Assembly: GCF_006874705.1 (NCBI RefSeq) | Contig: NZ_CP035382.1 | Coordinates: 1,178,001 to 1,242,000 of the forward strand | Length of the DNA: 64,000 nucleotides | Direction of reading: 5' to 3' | DNA from: Leclercia adecarboxylata | Lineage (GTDB): Bacteria > Pseudomonadota > Gammaproteobacteria > Enterobacterales > Enterobacteriaceae | In this document: positions 7,990-16,799 of the stretch, one piece after another | How positions within the stretch are numbered: the stretch's first letter is position 1 | Layout of the letters: each line of letters begins with the position of its first letter | Translations under genes and position numbers: made by a program | The notes under the pieces: model-generated | Told to the model about the DNA's origin: nothing | Database searches by the model: none | The model's input: only the letters and a program-made list of their open reading frames with translations

Positions 7990-9510
7990 TTAGCGAATAT
8001 TCAACGCTTCAACCATTACGCAGCGACGATGCCGTGCAAACGCGCGTGCTGACGTAAGCCCTTCACCGGTCGGCCCGGCGATCGTAAAGGTGGCATGCCC
8101 TTCGCCACCCACCCCGATCCCCGCATAAGAGGGACCATTTTTCACAAAGATGGTGGTCTGGATCAGGCGCGCCATTTTGGTCAGCTTTTCGACGTTGGTG
8201 GAGTGCATAATCGCGGTATGGCGATTGCCGTGCTCTACGTGCACTGCCAGTTCGATGGCTTCATCAACGTTATCGACGCGTACCACCGGCAGGACCGGCA
8301 TCATCAGCTCATGCACCACAAAGGGATGGTTTTTCTCCGTCTCGATTAAGATGACTTTAATGTCATCACCCACGGTGATACCCAGTTGTTGAAGGATGTA
8401 ACGTGCATCTTTACCGACAAAACCGGTATTCGGCCCGGTGCCTTTTTCGTTCAGCACCAGGGTCTGCAATTGCTGTATCAGCTTCTTGTCGCATAGCAGA
8501 TACGCGCCGCTTTTCTTCATGCAGTGGATCAGATAATCAGCCACCTGATTCACCACAATCACCTCTTTTTCGGCCACGCACGGCAGGTTGTTGTCAAAGC
8601 TGCAACCTTTGATGATATCGCACGCTGCTTTTTCGATATCCGCCGTTTCGTCCACCACCGCTGGCGGGTTGCCTGCGCCTGCGCCAATCGCTTTCTTGCC
8701 GGATGACATAACGGTTTTTACAATGGCAGGACCGCCAGTAGCCACCAGCATGTTGACGCGCGGGTCGTTGATCATGGCGTTAGTGTTATCGATAGAGGGT
8801 TTCGTCACCGTGACGACCATATTTGCCGGCGCGCCCAGCTGAGCCAGCTTGTGATTGATAAGCTCAACCGCGTACAGCGAGACTTTCCGCGAACGCGGGT
8901 GGGGACTAAACACCACGGTGTTGCCCGCCGCCAGCATGCTGATGCTGTTGTTAATGATGGTCTCGGTCGGATTAGTGGTGGGTGTGATCGAACCAATCAC
9001 CCCGAACGCGGAGTACTCGATCAGCGTTAACCCCCCGTCTCCGGTTATCGCGCGGGTGGCCAGGTCTTCGAGACCTGGCGTTTTCAGCGCGGCGACGCGG
9101 TTTTTAATCAGTTTGTCCTCGTAATTCCCCATGCCGGTTTCGTCCACCGCCATACGGGAAATGGCGCGCAGCACATCCTCCTGCAGGAAGACATCGCGAA
9201 TGCCATTAATAAACGTGGCACGGTCTTGCATAGAACAGTGGCGATACTGCACCTGCGCCAGCACGGCCGCTGAAATCGCCTCGTCCATGGTCTCGAATGC
9301 GCCCGTTCCGGCACTTGCGACCTGAGACGGTGCACTGGCGGCGCGCCCGGACTGCTGCTGCGCCAGCGCCTTAGCGACGATATCATCCAGGCCTTCAACC
9401 CGCCCTGCCTCTGAGGTGGCGGGAGTCACTGCCGGAACCGTATCCGGTGTTGCTTTGGTGAATTTGCTCAGAATGGTCGAGACAGCCTGAGCGATTTCAA
9501 TATCATTCAT
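7990..9510 (-). CDS. pduP: CoA-acylating propionaldehyde dehydrogenase (PduP-like)
   Basis: It oxidises propanal with NAD and CoA to propionyl-CoA. The 506-residue product has a short amphipathic N-terminal helix (MNDIEIAQAVSTILSKF), which looks like an encapsulation peptide, a low-complexity linker, and then a complete aldehyde dehydrogenase domain. The catalytic Cys311 is in NNLPCVAEK, and the nucleotide-binding ATGGPAIV and GAGAGNPPAVVD segments are present. It lies 23 bases upstream of grpU and 47 bases downstream of the pduB-like gene. Its NADH is expected to be recycled by the alcohol dehydrogenase encoded at the head of the operon. EutE-type acetaldehyde activity is the alternative, but the context favours propanal. 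Confidence 0.93.
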   Translation of the reverse strand: MNDIEIAQAVSTILSKFTKATPDTVPAVTPATSEAGRVEGLDDIVAKALAQQQSGRAASAPSQVASAGTGAFETMDEAISAAVLAQVQYRHCSMQDRATFINGIRDVFLQEDVLRAISRMAVDETGMGNYEDKLIKNRVAALKTPGLEDLATRAITGDGGLTLIEYSAFGVIGSITPTTNPTETIINNSISMLAAGNTVVFSPHPRSRKVSLYAVELINHKLAQLGAPANMVVTVTKPSIDNTNAMINDPRVNMLVATGGPAIVKTVMSSGKKAIGAGAGNPPAVVDETADIEKAACDIIKGCSFDNNLPCVAEKEVIVVNQVADYLIHCMKKSGAYLLCDKKLIQQLQTLVLNEKGTGPNTGFVGKDARYILQQLGITVGDDIKVILIETEKNHPFVVHELMMPVLPVVRVDNVDEAIELAVHVEHGNRHTAIMHSTNVEKLTKMARLIQTTIFVKNGPSYAGIGVGGEGHATFTIAGPTGEGLTSARAFARHRRCVMVEALNIR

Positions 9511-9557
9511 CTTTAAATTCCTTACTACCGACCGCGTCGCGCGTCGTCTCCCGCGGC

Positions 9558-10343
9558 TTAGATATACGGCGTCGTGGTGGATTTAATTTCCGCCGGATCT
9601 AGCGTGGAGAGCAGTTGCAGCCCCACTTCTCGTGCAGCAATCACCGCCTGGCGTACCGCGCCGGAATCACCGGAAAAGGTAAAGATCACTTCGTTACTGA
9701 AGCTCGTGCCTTTCGACGGACTGGCGTAGCCCACCGGGTCAACAACGGCGGATTTCGCCGCAGCATCAGCAATCACCAGGCCAATCGCCGCAGGCGAGGC
9801 ACAGGTCATCCCGAAGGATTTTCCAATCGGCGCGCCCAGCGCTTTATGCAGCGCATAGCTGGCGCGTGCGGTGTATTGAAATTCAAGGTGGCCTGCCGGC
9901 GAGCCGTAGACGTCGCCCATGGTGCGTTCAATTTCTGCCAGCGCAACTTCCACCGCACGTCTGACGTCGGAAACATCAGACGCGCCAAAAATAATTAAGC
10001 AGCCGTGCCCGCCGCCACCTTCCGTGTCGCGAGCCAGCTCGATAGAGATAATTTCACTATTGGTCGCTTTGATGGCTTCATCCGCCGCAAAAATTTGCGG
10101 ACCTGCGCCGGTACGTGCCCCCAGAATACCGATCGAGCGATATTTCTTGTCGATATTCATAATTTCATGCAACTGATTATCGACATTGGCAATCACCAGG
10201 CCGATAGTGTGCCCCAACGCAGTGCCGACAAATTCCGTAATTCCGCAACCGGCAAAGTTGGCGGCGGTTTTAGCCTTCGGCTTCGTGTCGGTTTGTTTAT
10301 TCATTACGTCAGATATAATCTGCTCAACAAGATTATCTCTCAT
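9558..10343 (-). CDS. pduB: Tandem-BMC shell protein (PduB-like trimer)
   Basis: The 261-residue protein contains two BMC folds (about residues 35-140 and 145-255), as in PduB/EtuB-type pseudohexameric trimers that make larger gated pores. Recognisable segments are EFVGTALGHTIGLVIANVD, GILGARTGAGPQIFAADEAI and the second-domain FTFSGDSGAVRQAVIAAREVG. The N-terminal 30 residues (with DTKPKAKTAANFAGC) form an extension like the one that tethers cargo to the shell in PduB. The ATG is preceded by aaaggat. It is 21 bases downstream of the pduA-like gene, the usual order A-B seen in pdu operons. Confidence 0.93.
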   Translation of the reverse strand: MRDNLVEQIISDVMNKQTDTKPKAKTAANFAGCGITEFVGTALGHTIGLVIANVDNQLHEIMNIDKKYRSIGILGARTGAGPQIFAADEAIKATNSEIISIELARDTEGGGGHGCLIIFGASDVSDVRRAVEVALAEIERTMGDVYGSPAGHLEFQYTARASYALHKALGAPIGKSFGMTCASPAAIGLVIADAAAKSAVVDPVGYASPSKGTSFSNEVIFTFSGDSGAVRQAVIAAREVGLQLLSTLDPAEIKSTTTPYI

Positions 10344-10364
10344 GATCAGTATCCTTTTTTGTTA

Positions 10365-10646
10365 TTAACCGACGGCCTTCGGCAGAATTTTTTCCACCTC
10401 AATGTGCGGACGCGGAATAACGTGTACGGAGACCAGTTCGCCCACTTTACCCGCAGCGGCAGACCCGGCGTCAGTAGCGGCTTTTACGGCCCCTACATCG
10501 CCGCGAACCATCACAGTTACCAGGCCGGAACCGATTTTTTCATAGCCCACCAGGGTCACGTTGGCGGATTTCACCATGGTGTCTGCTGCTTCGATTGCCG
10601 AGACCAGGCCTTTCGTTTCAACCATTCCTAATGCTTCTTGTTGCAT
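10365..10646 (-). CDS. pduA: BMC-H shell protein (PduA-like)
   Basis: The 93-residue single-domain BMC protein begins [20 protein letters not shown] and contains [20 protein letters not shown] and [13 protein letters not shown], nearly canonical for PduA/PduJ. It would form the main hexameric tile, whose central pore lets the diol in. The longer open frame reaches 10697, but the ATG at 10646 matches the family start and follows a gaggttgg ribosome binding site. About 200 bases separate it from the kinase gene upstream, far more than elsewhere in the operon, so an internal promoter may give the shell and core enzymes extra expression (inference). Confidence 0.95.
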   Translation of the reverse strand: MQQEALGMVETKGLVSAIEAADTMVKSANVTLVGYEKIGSGLVTVMVRGDVGAVKAATDAGSAAAGKVGELVSVHVIPRPHIEVEKILPKAVG

Positions 10647-10850
10647 ACCAACCTCGATATTTCCGCTTGAAAGAAAATGTGCACACAGGAATAGCAATCC
10701 ATGGATTGGCCCTGTGCGTTAATTATTTATGCATTCTGATACTAAGGTTATTCGGACAAAATGTTTTGCGCGCTAGCCGGACTATCTTGTTTTCAGGATC
10801 ATCTTCCCGACAATAAAATCCACCTGCCTGCGGCAATAACCGCCTTATTT

Positions 10851-12050
10851 CTATGCCGCGCAACGGGCGAGGTCCGCCGCATCTGTGGCAATCATTTTTT
10901 CTTCATTGGTCGGGATAACCGCAATCTTTGTCGAGCCCGTTCTGGAAATCAGCCCGCCGCGGCCACCGAATAACTGCTGATTGCGCGCGTTATCCAGCTC
11001 CAGCCCCAACGCCTGGAGGCGTTGTACGGTAAGTTCACGGATCAGCGCCGAGTTCTCGCCAATGCCGCCGGTAAAAATCAGGGCGTCGAAGCGTTTAAGC
11101 GCCGTGACATGGCCGCCGATATGCCGGGCCAGGCGGTGTACCATCACCTCGATGGCCAGCGTCGCCCGCGCATGCCCCGCCGCCCGGGCTTCCTGCAACG
11201 TACGACAATCGCTGGATAACCCTGAAATCCCCAGTAAGCCGGACTGGTTGTTGACCATTTTGTACAGCGCATCGACAGGCTGCCCGGTGCACTTCGCCAG
11301 ATAGGCGGCGGCACCAAAATCCAGATCGCCGCAGCGTGTGCCCATCACCAGCCCCTCCAGCGGCGTCATGCCCATTGAGGTATCGACACTCTCGCCGTTC
11401 TGTACGGCGCAAAGGGAAGAGCCATTCCCCAGATGAGCAATCACGATACCGTGATCTGCCGGGTCAAGTTCCAGCGCGTTCAGCGCTTCGCTGGCGATAT
11501 AGCGATGGGAGGTGCCGTGGAAACCGTAGCGACGCACCTGATAATCGTGCTGGTACTCCAGCGGAATGGCGTAGGTATAGGCGGCCGGGGATAACGTCTG
11601 ATGGAACGCGGTATCGAACACTGCAATCTGCGGTAGCGCAGGCAGCAGCGCACGCGCCGCCTCAATGCCGATCAGGTTGGCGGGATTGTGCAGCGGCGCC
11701 AGGGCCGACAGCGCACGGATTTTTTCAATCACCTCGTCGGTCACCCGCACCGAGCGTTTAAAATCACTCCCACCGTGCGCCACGCGATGACCGATGGCGG
11801 TAAGGCTGTTCAGCAGTTGCCGCTCCGCGAGCTTCCCGAACAGGACGTCTAACGCATGTTGATGGCTGGCTTCTGCCAGCGCCATGCTGGATGAATTACC
11901 GTCGCGATCTTTAAAGGTGATGGTGGCACGATCAATCCCCAACCGCTCCGCCAGCCCAGACAGCACCGGCCGATCGGCATCCTGGGGGATGACCGAGAAC
12001 TTCATCGAAGAAGAACCACAGTTAATGACTAATACACAAGCTAAGGACAT
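10851..12050 (-). CDS. Acetate/propionate kinase (PduW-like)
   Basis: It transfers the phosphoryl group of propionyl-phosphate to ADP, giving ATP and propionate. The 399-residue sequence shows the acetokinase signatures: CVLVINCGSSSMKFSV at the N-terminus, RYGFHGTSHRYI in the middle, AHLGNGSSLCAV, and FTGGIGENSALIRE near the end. The length is that of AckA/PduW. The ATG at 12050 is preceded by aggggt six bases upstream. It works after PduL and is probably cytosolic, as no encapsulation-type N-terminal helix is seen. Whether it prefers propionyl- or acetyl-phosphate cannot be decided here. Confidence 0.94.
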   Translation of the reverse strand: MSLACVLVINCGSSSMKFSVIPQDADRPVLSGLAERLGIDRATITFKDRDGNSSSMALAEASHQHALDVLFGKLAERQLLNSLTAIGHRVAHGGSDFKRSVRVTDEVIEKIRALSALAPLHNPANLIGIEAARALLPALPQIAVFDTAFHQTLSPAAYTYAIPLEYQHDYQVRRYGFHGTSHRYIASEALNALELDPADHGIVIAHLGNGSSLCAVQNGESVDTSMGMTPLEGLVMGTRCGDLDFGAAAYLAKCTGQPVDALYKMVNNQSGLLGISGLSSDCRTLQEARAAGHARATLAIEVMVHRLARHIGGHVTALKRFDALIFTGGIGENSALIRELTVQRLQALGLELDNARNQQLFGGRGGLISRTGSTKIAVIPTNEEKMIATDAADLARCAA

Positions 12051-12080
12051 GATGACCCCTGATATGGACTGCGATGAAAA

Positions 12081-12578
12081 TTAACAGGTTATTGCGAGGG
12101 GAAAACGCAGCGCGCTAAACCGCGCCATCGCCTGGCGGGCGATACGCATATCGTCTTCCACGCTGCCGCCGCTGACGCCAATCCCGCCGAGCAGGCGTCC
12201 GCCTGACCAGCAGGGAAACCCGCCGCCGAAGCAACAGATCCCTTTTTCTTTATCAAGACCGTATAACTCTCCGCCCGGCTGTACCCGCCTCGCCAGTTCA
12301 TGCGTCGCCATCTTTAGCGCCACGGCGGTCCAGGCCTTTTGCGGTGCCAGGGTATGGCTCACCAGCAGAGCGTGATCCATGCTGAAAAAAAACCGCTGAT
12401 GCCCGCAGGCATCCGCCAGGCTGAAAACAACAGGCACATGGCAAGCCGTAGCGGCCTCCCGCACCAGCTTCGCCAGCAGTTCAGCATCGTCCAGGCTCAG
12501 GGACATTTGCCGCTCCGGAAGTTGCGTAGCGATGGCGTCATTGATCCAGTTGTCGAGCACAGCATCGTGTGTAGCCAT
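12081..12578 (-). CDS. PduO C-terminal-like / GlcG (HbpS) family protein
   Basis: The 165-residue product is a stand-alone GlcG/HbpS (DUF336) domain, the same fold as the C-terminal half of PduO. Typical features are the SLADACGHQRFFFSMDHA segment and the Gly-rich loop GGGFPCWSGGRLLGGIGVSGGS near the C-terminus. There is no cobalamin adenosyltransferase domain, which fits a B12-independent pathway. The PduO C-terminal domain has been reported to bind haem, but a haem ligand cannot be assigned with confidence. It lies between the kinase and pduN genes with short gaps, within the operon. Its role in the compartment is not established. Confidence 0.85.
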   Translation of the reverse strand: MATHDAVLDNWINDAIATQLPERQMSLSLDDAELLAKLVREAATACHVPVVFSLADACGHQRFFFSMDHALLVSHTLAPQKAWTAVALKMATHELARRVQPGGELYGLDKEKGICCFGGGFPCWSGGRLLGGIGVSGGSVEDDMRIARQAMARFSALRFPLAITC

Positions 12579-12601
12579 ACCTTATTCTCCCTGGATCGCC
12601 G

Positions 12602-12874
12602 CTATTTGCCGTTCAGTTCAAGCGAGTCGACGATGCCCACCACGGCAGCATCAATCACCGAGTGCTCTTTGCTGTTGCTCATCCGCGCCGAGCTACCGGT
12701 GGTCACGATAACAATCTCGCCGTTACCCGCGCCGACGGTATCCACGGCCACCTGAGCGTGGCCGGTAGGCTGATAGTTTTCATCCAGGCGCGCCACCATC
12801 AGCAGTTTCGAGCCATTCAGAGAGGTGTGTTTGGTAGTGGAAACCAACGCACCCGTGACTTTTGCGAGGTACAT
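12602..12874 (-). CDS. pduN: BMC pentameric vertex protein (PduN/EutN/CcmL family)
   Basis: This 90-residue protein begins MYLAKVTGALVSTTKHTSL and contains VAVDTVGAGNGEIVIVTTGS, the classic EutN/CcmL signature. Five copies cap each vertex of the icosahedral shell; without them compartments do not close. The ATG follows a strong ggagga ribosome binding site. It is the only vertex protein found in this locus. Confidence 0.95.
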   Translation of the reverse strand: MYLAKVTGALVSTTKHTSLNGSKLLMVARLDENYQPTGHAQVAVDTVGAGNGEIVIVTTGSSARMSNSKEHSVIDAAVVGIVDSLELNGK

Positions 12875-12885
12875 ACTTCCTCCGG

Positions 12886-13602
12886 CTAGCCGTAAATAAG
12901 GGTGAGATTGCGCCGCGAGATTTCATCTTTGGCGGCAGGGGTGATCAGCGTATCGCGCTCGACCCACAGCTCTTCGCCGGGGGCAAGCAGGCGAATATCG
13001 CGCAGGGTAATTAAGCGTTTTTTCCCGGCGGTTGGCAGGCTGGTGGAGGGCACGGACAGGCTTACCGGGTGAGGATCGACGTGGGCCATTTTTTTGCCAG
13101 CAATCGTCACGCCGTAGCTTTCCAGTACCTGAGCGTAACCGGCCAGCCGGGCCAACAGCGTCAGCGGCAAGCGGTCGTCATGGCACTGCGGATGCAGCGT
13201 GGCGATCGCCTGTTTACGCTGCTGCAAGGCCTGAAATACCGCCTCGCATGCCAGGTTGTCGCGGATACCCAGCGCGATTTTGCTCATGCTGTTGACCGAA
13301 AGTGCCGGTAAATAGAGGGCATCGTAATCTGCGCGCTGGCGGTCGAATCCGGCGCGGGAGCCGCGCTGGCGTAACGCGTCAATGCAGGCCGCTTTCAGCG
13401 CCGACTGGCTGGCGCTGTGGGAAAAACTCACCCATAGCGCATAGCCCGCCTGCTCCAGCGCCGCGAGACAGTTCAGGGTTTCAGGGAGTGAAGAAAGGTC
13501 GTCACCGGTCACCACCACGCGAACATTTTTTTGCGCCACGGACTGCGCCAGCAATTCGGCGATCGCCCGGTCAAGCAGCTGCGATAAGGTCTGGCTGTCC
13601 AT
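12886..13602 (-). CDS. Flavoprotein-like / PduM-like fusion protein
   Basis: The 238-residue product has two parts. Residues about 25-170 resemble the flavoprotein (Dfp-like) fold, with VRVVVTGDD at the first strand and LYLPALSVNSMSKIALGIRD, which matches the conserved P-x-S-x-N-x-x-x-K-I-A-x-G segment of that family. Residues about 190-238 (ITLRDIRLLAPGEELWVERD, then TLITPAAKDEISRRNLTLIYG) resemble the C-terminal half of PduM, a structural protein needed for proper Pdu compartments. Flavin binding has not been shown. The gene lies 11 bases upstream of pduN. The call rests on recalled similarity and is moderate. Confidence 0.7.
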   Translation of the reverse strand: MDSQTLSQLLDRAIAELLAQSVAQKNVRVVVTGDDLSSLPETLNCLAALEQAGYALWVSFSHSASQSALKAACIDALRQRGSRAGFDRQRADYDALYLPALSVNSMSKIALGIRDNLACEAVFQALQQRKQAIATLHPQCHDDRLPLTLLARLAGYAQVLESYGVTIAGKKMAHVDPHPVSLSVPSTSLPTAGKKRLITLRDIRLLAPGEELWVERDTLITPAAKDEISRRNLTLIYG

Positions 13603-13612
13603 CGGTTCTCAT

Positions 13613-14431
13613 TTACCCCGCATTCATTGCGATACCTAACGGCGTCACTAACAGTGGCTCCACCGACGGAACCACGTTTTTGCCGGTGTACTTGCTGAAC
13701 ACCGCGGCAAACTGGCTGAAGCTACTGGCGCCGCCCACCAGATAGATATTTTTCACCCGCTGCGTGGTGAGCCATCCCGATACCAGGCTGGCCATTTTTT
13801 GCGCCACCGGCAGCACCAGGGTAAAGACCTGCGCTTCCAGCGCCGGATCTTTTTTCATCGCTTCCGCCTCGGCATATTCCAGGTCGAGCGCCCCCGCGAT
13901 AACCAGCGTCATATGGCTGCCACCAGTGGGTTCATCGGCGCTAAAGGTCACTTTGCCACTTTTTAAAATGCTCATTCCGGTAGTTCCGCCTCCGACATCC
14001 ACCACCGCACCGTTTTTAATATTCAGCGCGCTGGCGGCCGCCACCGGCTCATCGAGCACGTTAGTGACGGTAAAGCCCGCCGACTCCACAACGTTAACGA
14101 TCACCTTTGTGTTGCCGTCGGAAATGCCCGGCGGAATGGCGGTTGCCGCGCGATCGAGGGTGCGGCCCAGCCTTTCTTCGAGAAGGCTTTTCAGTCGCGA
14201 TACGACCCGGCTGGCGGTGAGGTAATCCACCACCACGCCGTCTTTCACTACGCTGGAGGGGTAGGTCACTCCTGCCACCGGCTGGTTATCTTCATCCACC
14301 ACCACTATCGCGATATTGGCCGTACCGAGATCCACCCCCACCTTCAACGCACCGGTGCAGGGCCGACATTCACCGCTGTCAATCAGGGCAGCCAGGGCGT
14401 GCAATCGGCGGTTTTCGGGGTTGTCAGCCAT
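13613..14431 (-). CDS. eutJ: EutJ-like Hsp70/actin-fold ATPase
   Basis: The 272-residue protein has the actin/Hsp70 ATPase fold: phosphate 1 loop VGVDLGTANIAIVVVDEDN, phosphate 2 loop AVVDVGGGTTGMSILKSGK, and adenosine motif IYLVGGASSFSQFAAVF. It resembles EutJ of ethanolamine operons, thought to be a chaperone or assembly factor. The N-terminal CRPC pair (ECRPCTGALK) is unusual in form. The start ATG at 14431 overlaps the last 8 bases of pduL and gives the family length. Longer upstream frames overlap pduL and are not used. Its substrate in a B12-independent compartment is unknown; a role in handling the radical enzyme or its activase is speculation. Confidence 0.88.
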   Translation of the reverse strand: MADNPENRRLHALAALIDSGECRPCTGALKVGVDLGTANIAIVVVDEDNQPVAGVTYPSSVVKDGVVVDYLTASRVVSRLKSLLEERLGRTLDRAATAIPPGISDGNTKVIVNVVESAGFTVTNVLDEPVAAASALNIKNGAVVDVGGGTTGMSILKSGKVTFSADEPTGGSHMTLVIAGALDLEYAEAEAMKKDPALEAQVFTLVLPVAQKMASLVSGWLTTQRVKNIYLVGGASSFSQFAAVFSKYTGKNVVPSVEPLLVTPLGIAMNAG

Positions 14432-15110
14432 GACGCACATCCTGTTTGATACCGCGCACCCTGTCGCCATTGCGCAGACCGAAACCGTTGGCCTCTTCCA
14501 CATCAATATGCAGTTCCAGCACCGCATCCGCCGTGACGCGCACCACCACGTGGCTCAGCACGCCGCCGCGTGGGCCGTTGGTCTGAACGTCGATTTCCAT
14601 CCCGTCGCGCAGGCCATGCAGCTCGGCTTCCTGAGGTGAAATGTGGATATGCCGCCAGGCGACAATCATGCCGTTGTGCTTCACCACTCGCCCTTTCGGG
14701 CCGATGATGTCAATTCCCGGCGAATCCAGTAGATCGCCCGACATCCGCACCGGCGCCTGGGCACCCAGCGCAAAACCATCGGCGACGGAGATCTCCACCT
14801 GGGTGGTATTACGCAACGGGCCTAATACCCGCACTTTGCTCAGCTCGCCTTTCGGGCCGCGCAGCGTCACCATCTCTTCGGCCGCATACTGCCCGGGCTG
14901 TTTGACGGCTTTAAAACGGGTCAGCGTGGAGCCGTAGCCAAACAGGATGTCCATATCTTCCCGGCACAAGTGAACGTGGCGGTTAGACACGCCCACCGGA
15001 ATATCCAGCGCAACGGGTGCGGCGACGGGCGCAGCCGGGCTTTTACCGGTGGCGAGTTCCTGAAGGATTTGCTGAGTGATCCATTCAGCTTGTTGTTCGG
15101 TGTAATTCAT
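14424..15110 (-). CDS. pduL: Phosphotransacylase PduL
   Basis: It converts propionyl-CoA and phosphate to propionyl-phosphate and recycles CoA inside the shell. The 228-residue protein starts with an amphipathic helix (YTEQQAEWITQQILQELATG) typical of PduL encapsulation peptides, followed by an Ala/Pro linker. The two PTAC domains carry the zinc-binding His-rich motifs VSNRHVHLCREDMD and WRHIHISPQEAELHGLRDG, plus the later VLELHIDVEEANGFGL. It overlaps the eutJ-like gene by 8 bases, indicating translational coupling. It is unrelated in sequence to Pta, which is why its presence is diagnostic of a microcompartment pathway. Confidence 0.95.
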   Translation of the reverse strand: MNYTEQQAEWITQQILQELATGKSPAAPVAAPVALDIPVGVSNRHVHLCREDMDILFGYGSTLTRFKAVKQPGQYAAEEMVTLRGPKGELSKVRVLGPLRNTTQVEISVADGFALGAQAPVRMSGDLLDSPGIDIIGPKGRVVKHNGMIVAWRHIHISPQEAELHGLRDGMEIDVQTNGPRGGVLSHVVVRVTADAVLELHIDVEEANGFGLRNGDRVRGIKQDVRHG

Positions 15111-15249
15111 AACGGAAACGACCTGGTTATTGGGTTATCGCGTGGTTACTGAGCGTCTGTTCATCAGGATAGGGAGTCACGACGCCCGATATTTGTTGAT
15201 CAACAGGACTTTTTTGCCCGCTTCATGCGAGCAGGACAAATGTGTCCCG

Positions 15250-16368
15250 TTAGCCCGTCACCTGATCAAGCAGCGCTTCTACGTCCCGGGCGTTAGCAGA
15301 CCGTGGGTTTGACGCGGTGCATCCATCGGCCAGCGCGGAACTCACCAGTGCCGCTCGCAGCGCGCTGATTTTCGCCCGGTCAATGCCCAACTCGCTCAGC
15401 GTGGCGGGAATACCGAAATGGCGGTTAATCTGACGGATAGCCTGCGTCATCTGCGTGATAGCCTGCCCGGGAGCGGCATGCTCGATCCCCATGATCTGCG
15501 CGCAGCGGTGGTAGCGATCGCGGGTGTGTGCAGCGACCTGCTGGCTGTTGAAGTCGATCACAATCGGCAGCAGCATGGCGTTAATTTTGCCGTGGGGAAT
15601 ATGCAGCATGCCGCCAATGGCATGGGCCATGCCGTGGACCAGCCCCAGCCCGGCGGCGTTAAACGCCATCCCGGCCATGCAGGAGGCATTGTGCATATGG
15701 GTACGCGCCACAATGTCTTTTTCATCGTTAAACACCTGCGGCAAGTAGCGCCAGGTAAGCGCGATGGCCTTTTCCGCCAGCGCATCGCTAAAGTCGTTCG
15801 CGCCAGTGGCGACAAACGCTTCGATGGCATGGGTCAGCACATCCATACCGGTATCCACCGCCACATGGCGCGGCACGGTTAATACCAGGTTCGGATCGAG
15901 AATGGCGATATCCGGCACCAGATGTCCGGAGATCAGCGGATATTTACGCCCGTTATGCGGATCGGAAACGATCGCATAGGCGGTCACTTCCGATCCGGAG
16001 CCGCTGGTGGTGGGAATGGCGATGAGTTCGATGTGATGATCGGTAAAATACTCTTCCAGCGTCACTTTGATCCCTTTCGCCGCATCCAGCGAGGAACCGC
16101 CGCCGAGAGCAATAATCACGTCAGGTTTAAAGGTTTTAAAACGTGCCGCTCCCGCGATCAGAATATCAATATCGGGATCGGGTTTGACCTCGCCAAAAAT
16201 AGAGACTGATGCCTGGGGCATGTAATCAATCAAATAACGGGTTTTACCTGATGTCACCATAAAATCGTCGGTGACAATCGCGACGCGTTTATCATTAAAC
16301 TGGCTCAGCGAGGTGATCGCCTCTTCGCCAAAATAGATCTGAGGACAGGAAAAAGAACAACTGGCCAT
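15250..16368 (-). CDS. pduQ: Iron-containing alcohol dehydrogenase (PduQ-like, 1-propanol dehydrogenase)
   Basis: It reduces propanal to 1-propanol and regenerates NAD for the aldehyde dehydrogenase. The 372-residue product is a group III (iron-containing) alcohol dehydrogenase with NAD motif IIALGGGSSLDAAKGIKV, the TGMDVLTHAIEAFVAT segment and the metal-binding HGMAHAIGGMLHIPHGKIN. ATG at 16368 is taken, with an aaggg ribosome binding site about ten bases upstream; an in-frame TTG lies three codons earlier. It is the first gene of the minus-strand operon, so the main promoter should lie in 16369-16700. N-terminal MASCSFSCPQIYF includes two Cys, and Cys near the N-terminus also occurs in PduQ-like enzymes. 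Confidence 0.92.
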   Translation of the reverse strand: MASCSFSCPQIYFGEEAITSLSQFNDKRVAIVTDDFMVTSGKTRYLIDYMPQASVSIFGEVKPDPDIDILIAGAARFKTFKPDVIIALGGGSSLDAAKGIKVTLEEYFTDHHIELIAIPTTSGSGSEVTAYAIVSDPHNGRKYPLISGHLVPDIAILDPNLVLTVPRHVAVDTGMDVLTHAIEAFVATGANDFSDALAEKAIALTWRYLPQVFNDEKDIVARTHMHNASCMAGMAFNAAGLGLVHGMAHAIGGMLHIPHGKINAMLLPIVIDFNSQQVAAHTRDRYHRCAQIMGIEHAAPGQAITQMTQAIRQINRHFGIPATLSELGIDRAKISALRAALVSSALADGCTASNPRSANARDVEALLDQVTG

Positions 16369-16628
16369 GTGTTGCAACCCTTATCTGGATACCGGCATGG
16401 TAAGCAGTAATAAACAATGGGGGTAAACTAACATGGCACTATTTTTGAGAGGCTAAGCATGTTTGTGCAGGTGGAGGATTATTTTGCGCGATTGTTTTAC
16501 CTTGGGCAAAAAAGTCCTCAAGGGGTAATGAAACCAGCCCAGCGGGATAAAAACAGGACGGCAGTGGCGGGAAGCGGTGCAGTGACCAGATGATGAGTAA
16601 CGCTTTCGTCAAATTCGGGATAACACAA

Positions 16629-16732
16629 GGTTGGGATCGTAGCCACAAGGCAACCTCCGTCGAGTTGTTCAGGTTCCTGCGCCCGGTTGCAGTTTCTCCT
16701 GCAACGCCCTCATCCTACGCCTCTCCCCAACC
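16629..16732. ncRNA. Candidate structured RNA with a three-way junction
   Basis: The ends pair as GGTTGGG (16629-16635) with CCCAACC (16726-16732), then CGTAG (16638-16642) with CTACG (16715-16719). Inside are two hairpins: AGGcAACC (16648-16655) with GGTTCCT (16672-16678), and GTTGCAG (16686-16692) with CTGCAAC (16699-16705). This is a compact three-way junction of about 104 nt, the architecture of many riboswitches. I compared it from memory with TPP, c-di-GMP-I, SAM, THF, Moco, glycine and cobalamin classes and found no match. Both strands can fold, so the strand is left open. It could lead the permease on plus or the microcompartment operon on minus. Confidence 0.4.
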
Positions 16733-16799
16733 CGTCAAAAGTAGAATCCTTCTCCCGTTTCATCTCTCCCTGCAAAAACGAATCGTCATTTTTTGTAAA

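Noticed and set aside
15190..15249. Hairpin TGCTCGC/GCGGGCA and palindrome GTTGATCAAC between pduL and pduQ as a terminator or FNR site
   Set aside because: On the operon strand the stem is followed by A, not T, and the palindrome lacks the four-base centre of an FNR box.
16439..16648. 69-codon minus-strand frame between pduQ and the ulaA-like gene
   Set aside because: No ribosome binding site, no domain, overlaps the candidate RNA, and composition looks non-coding.
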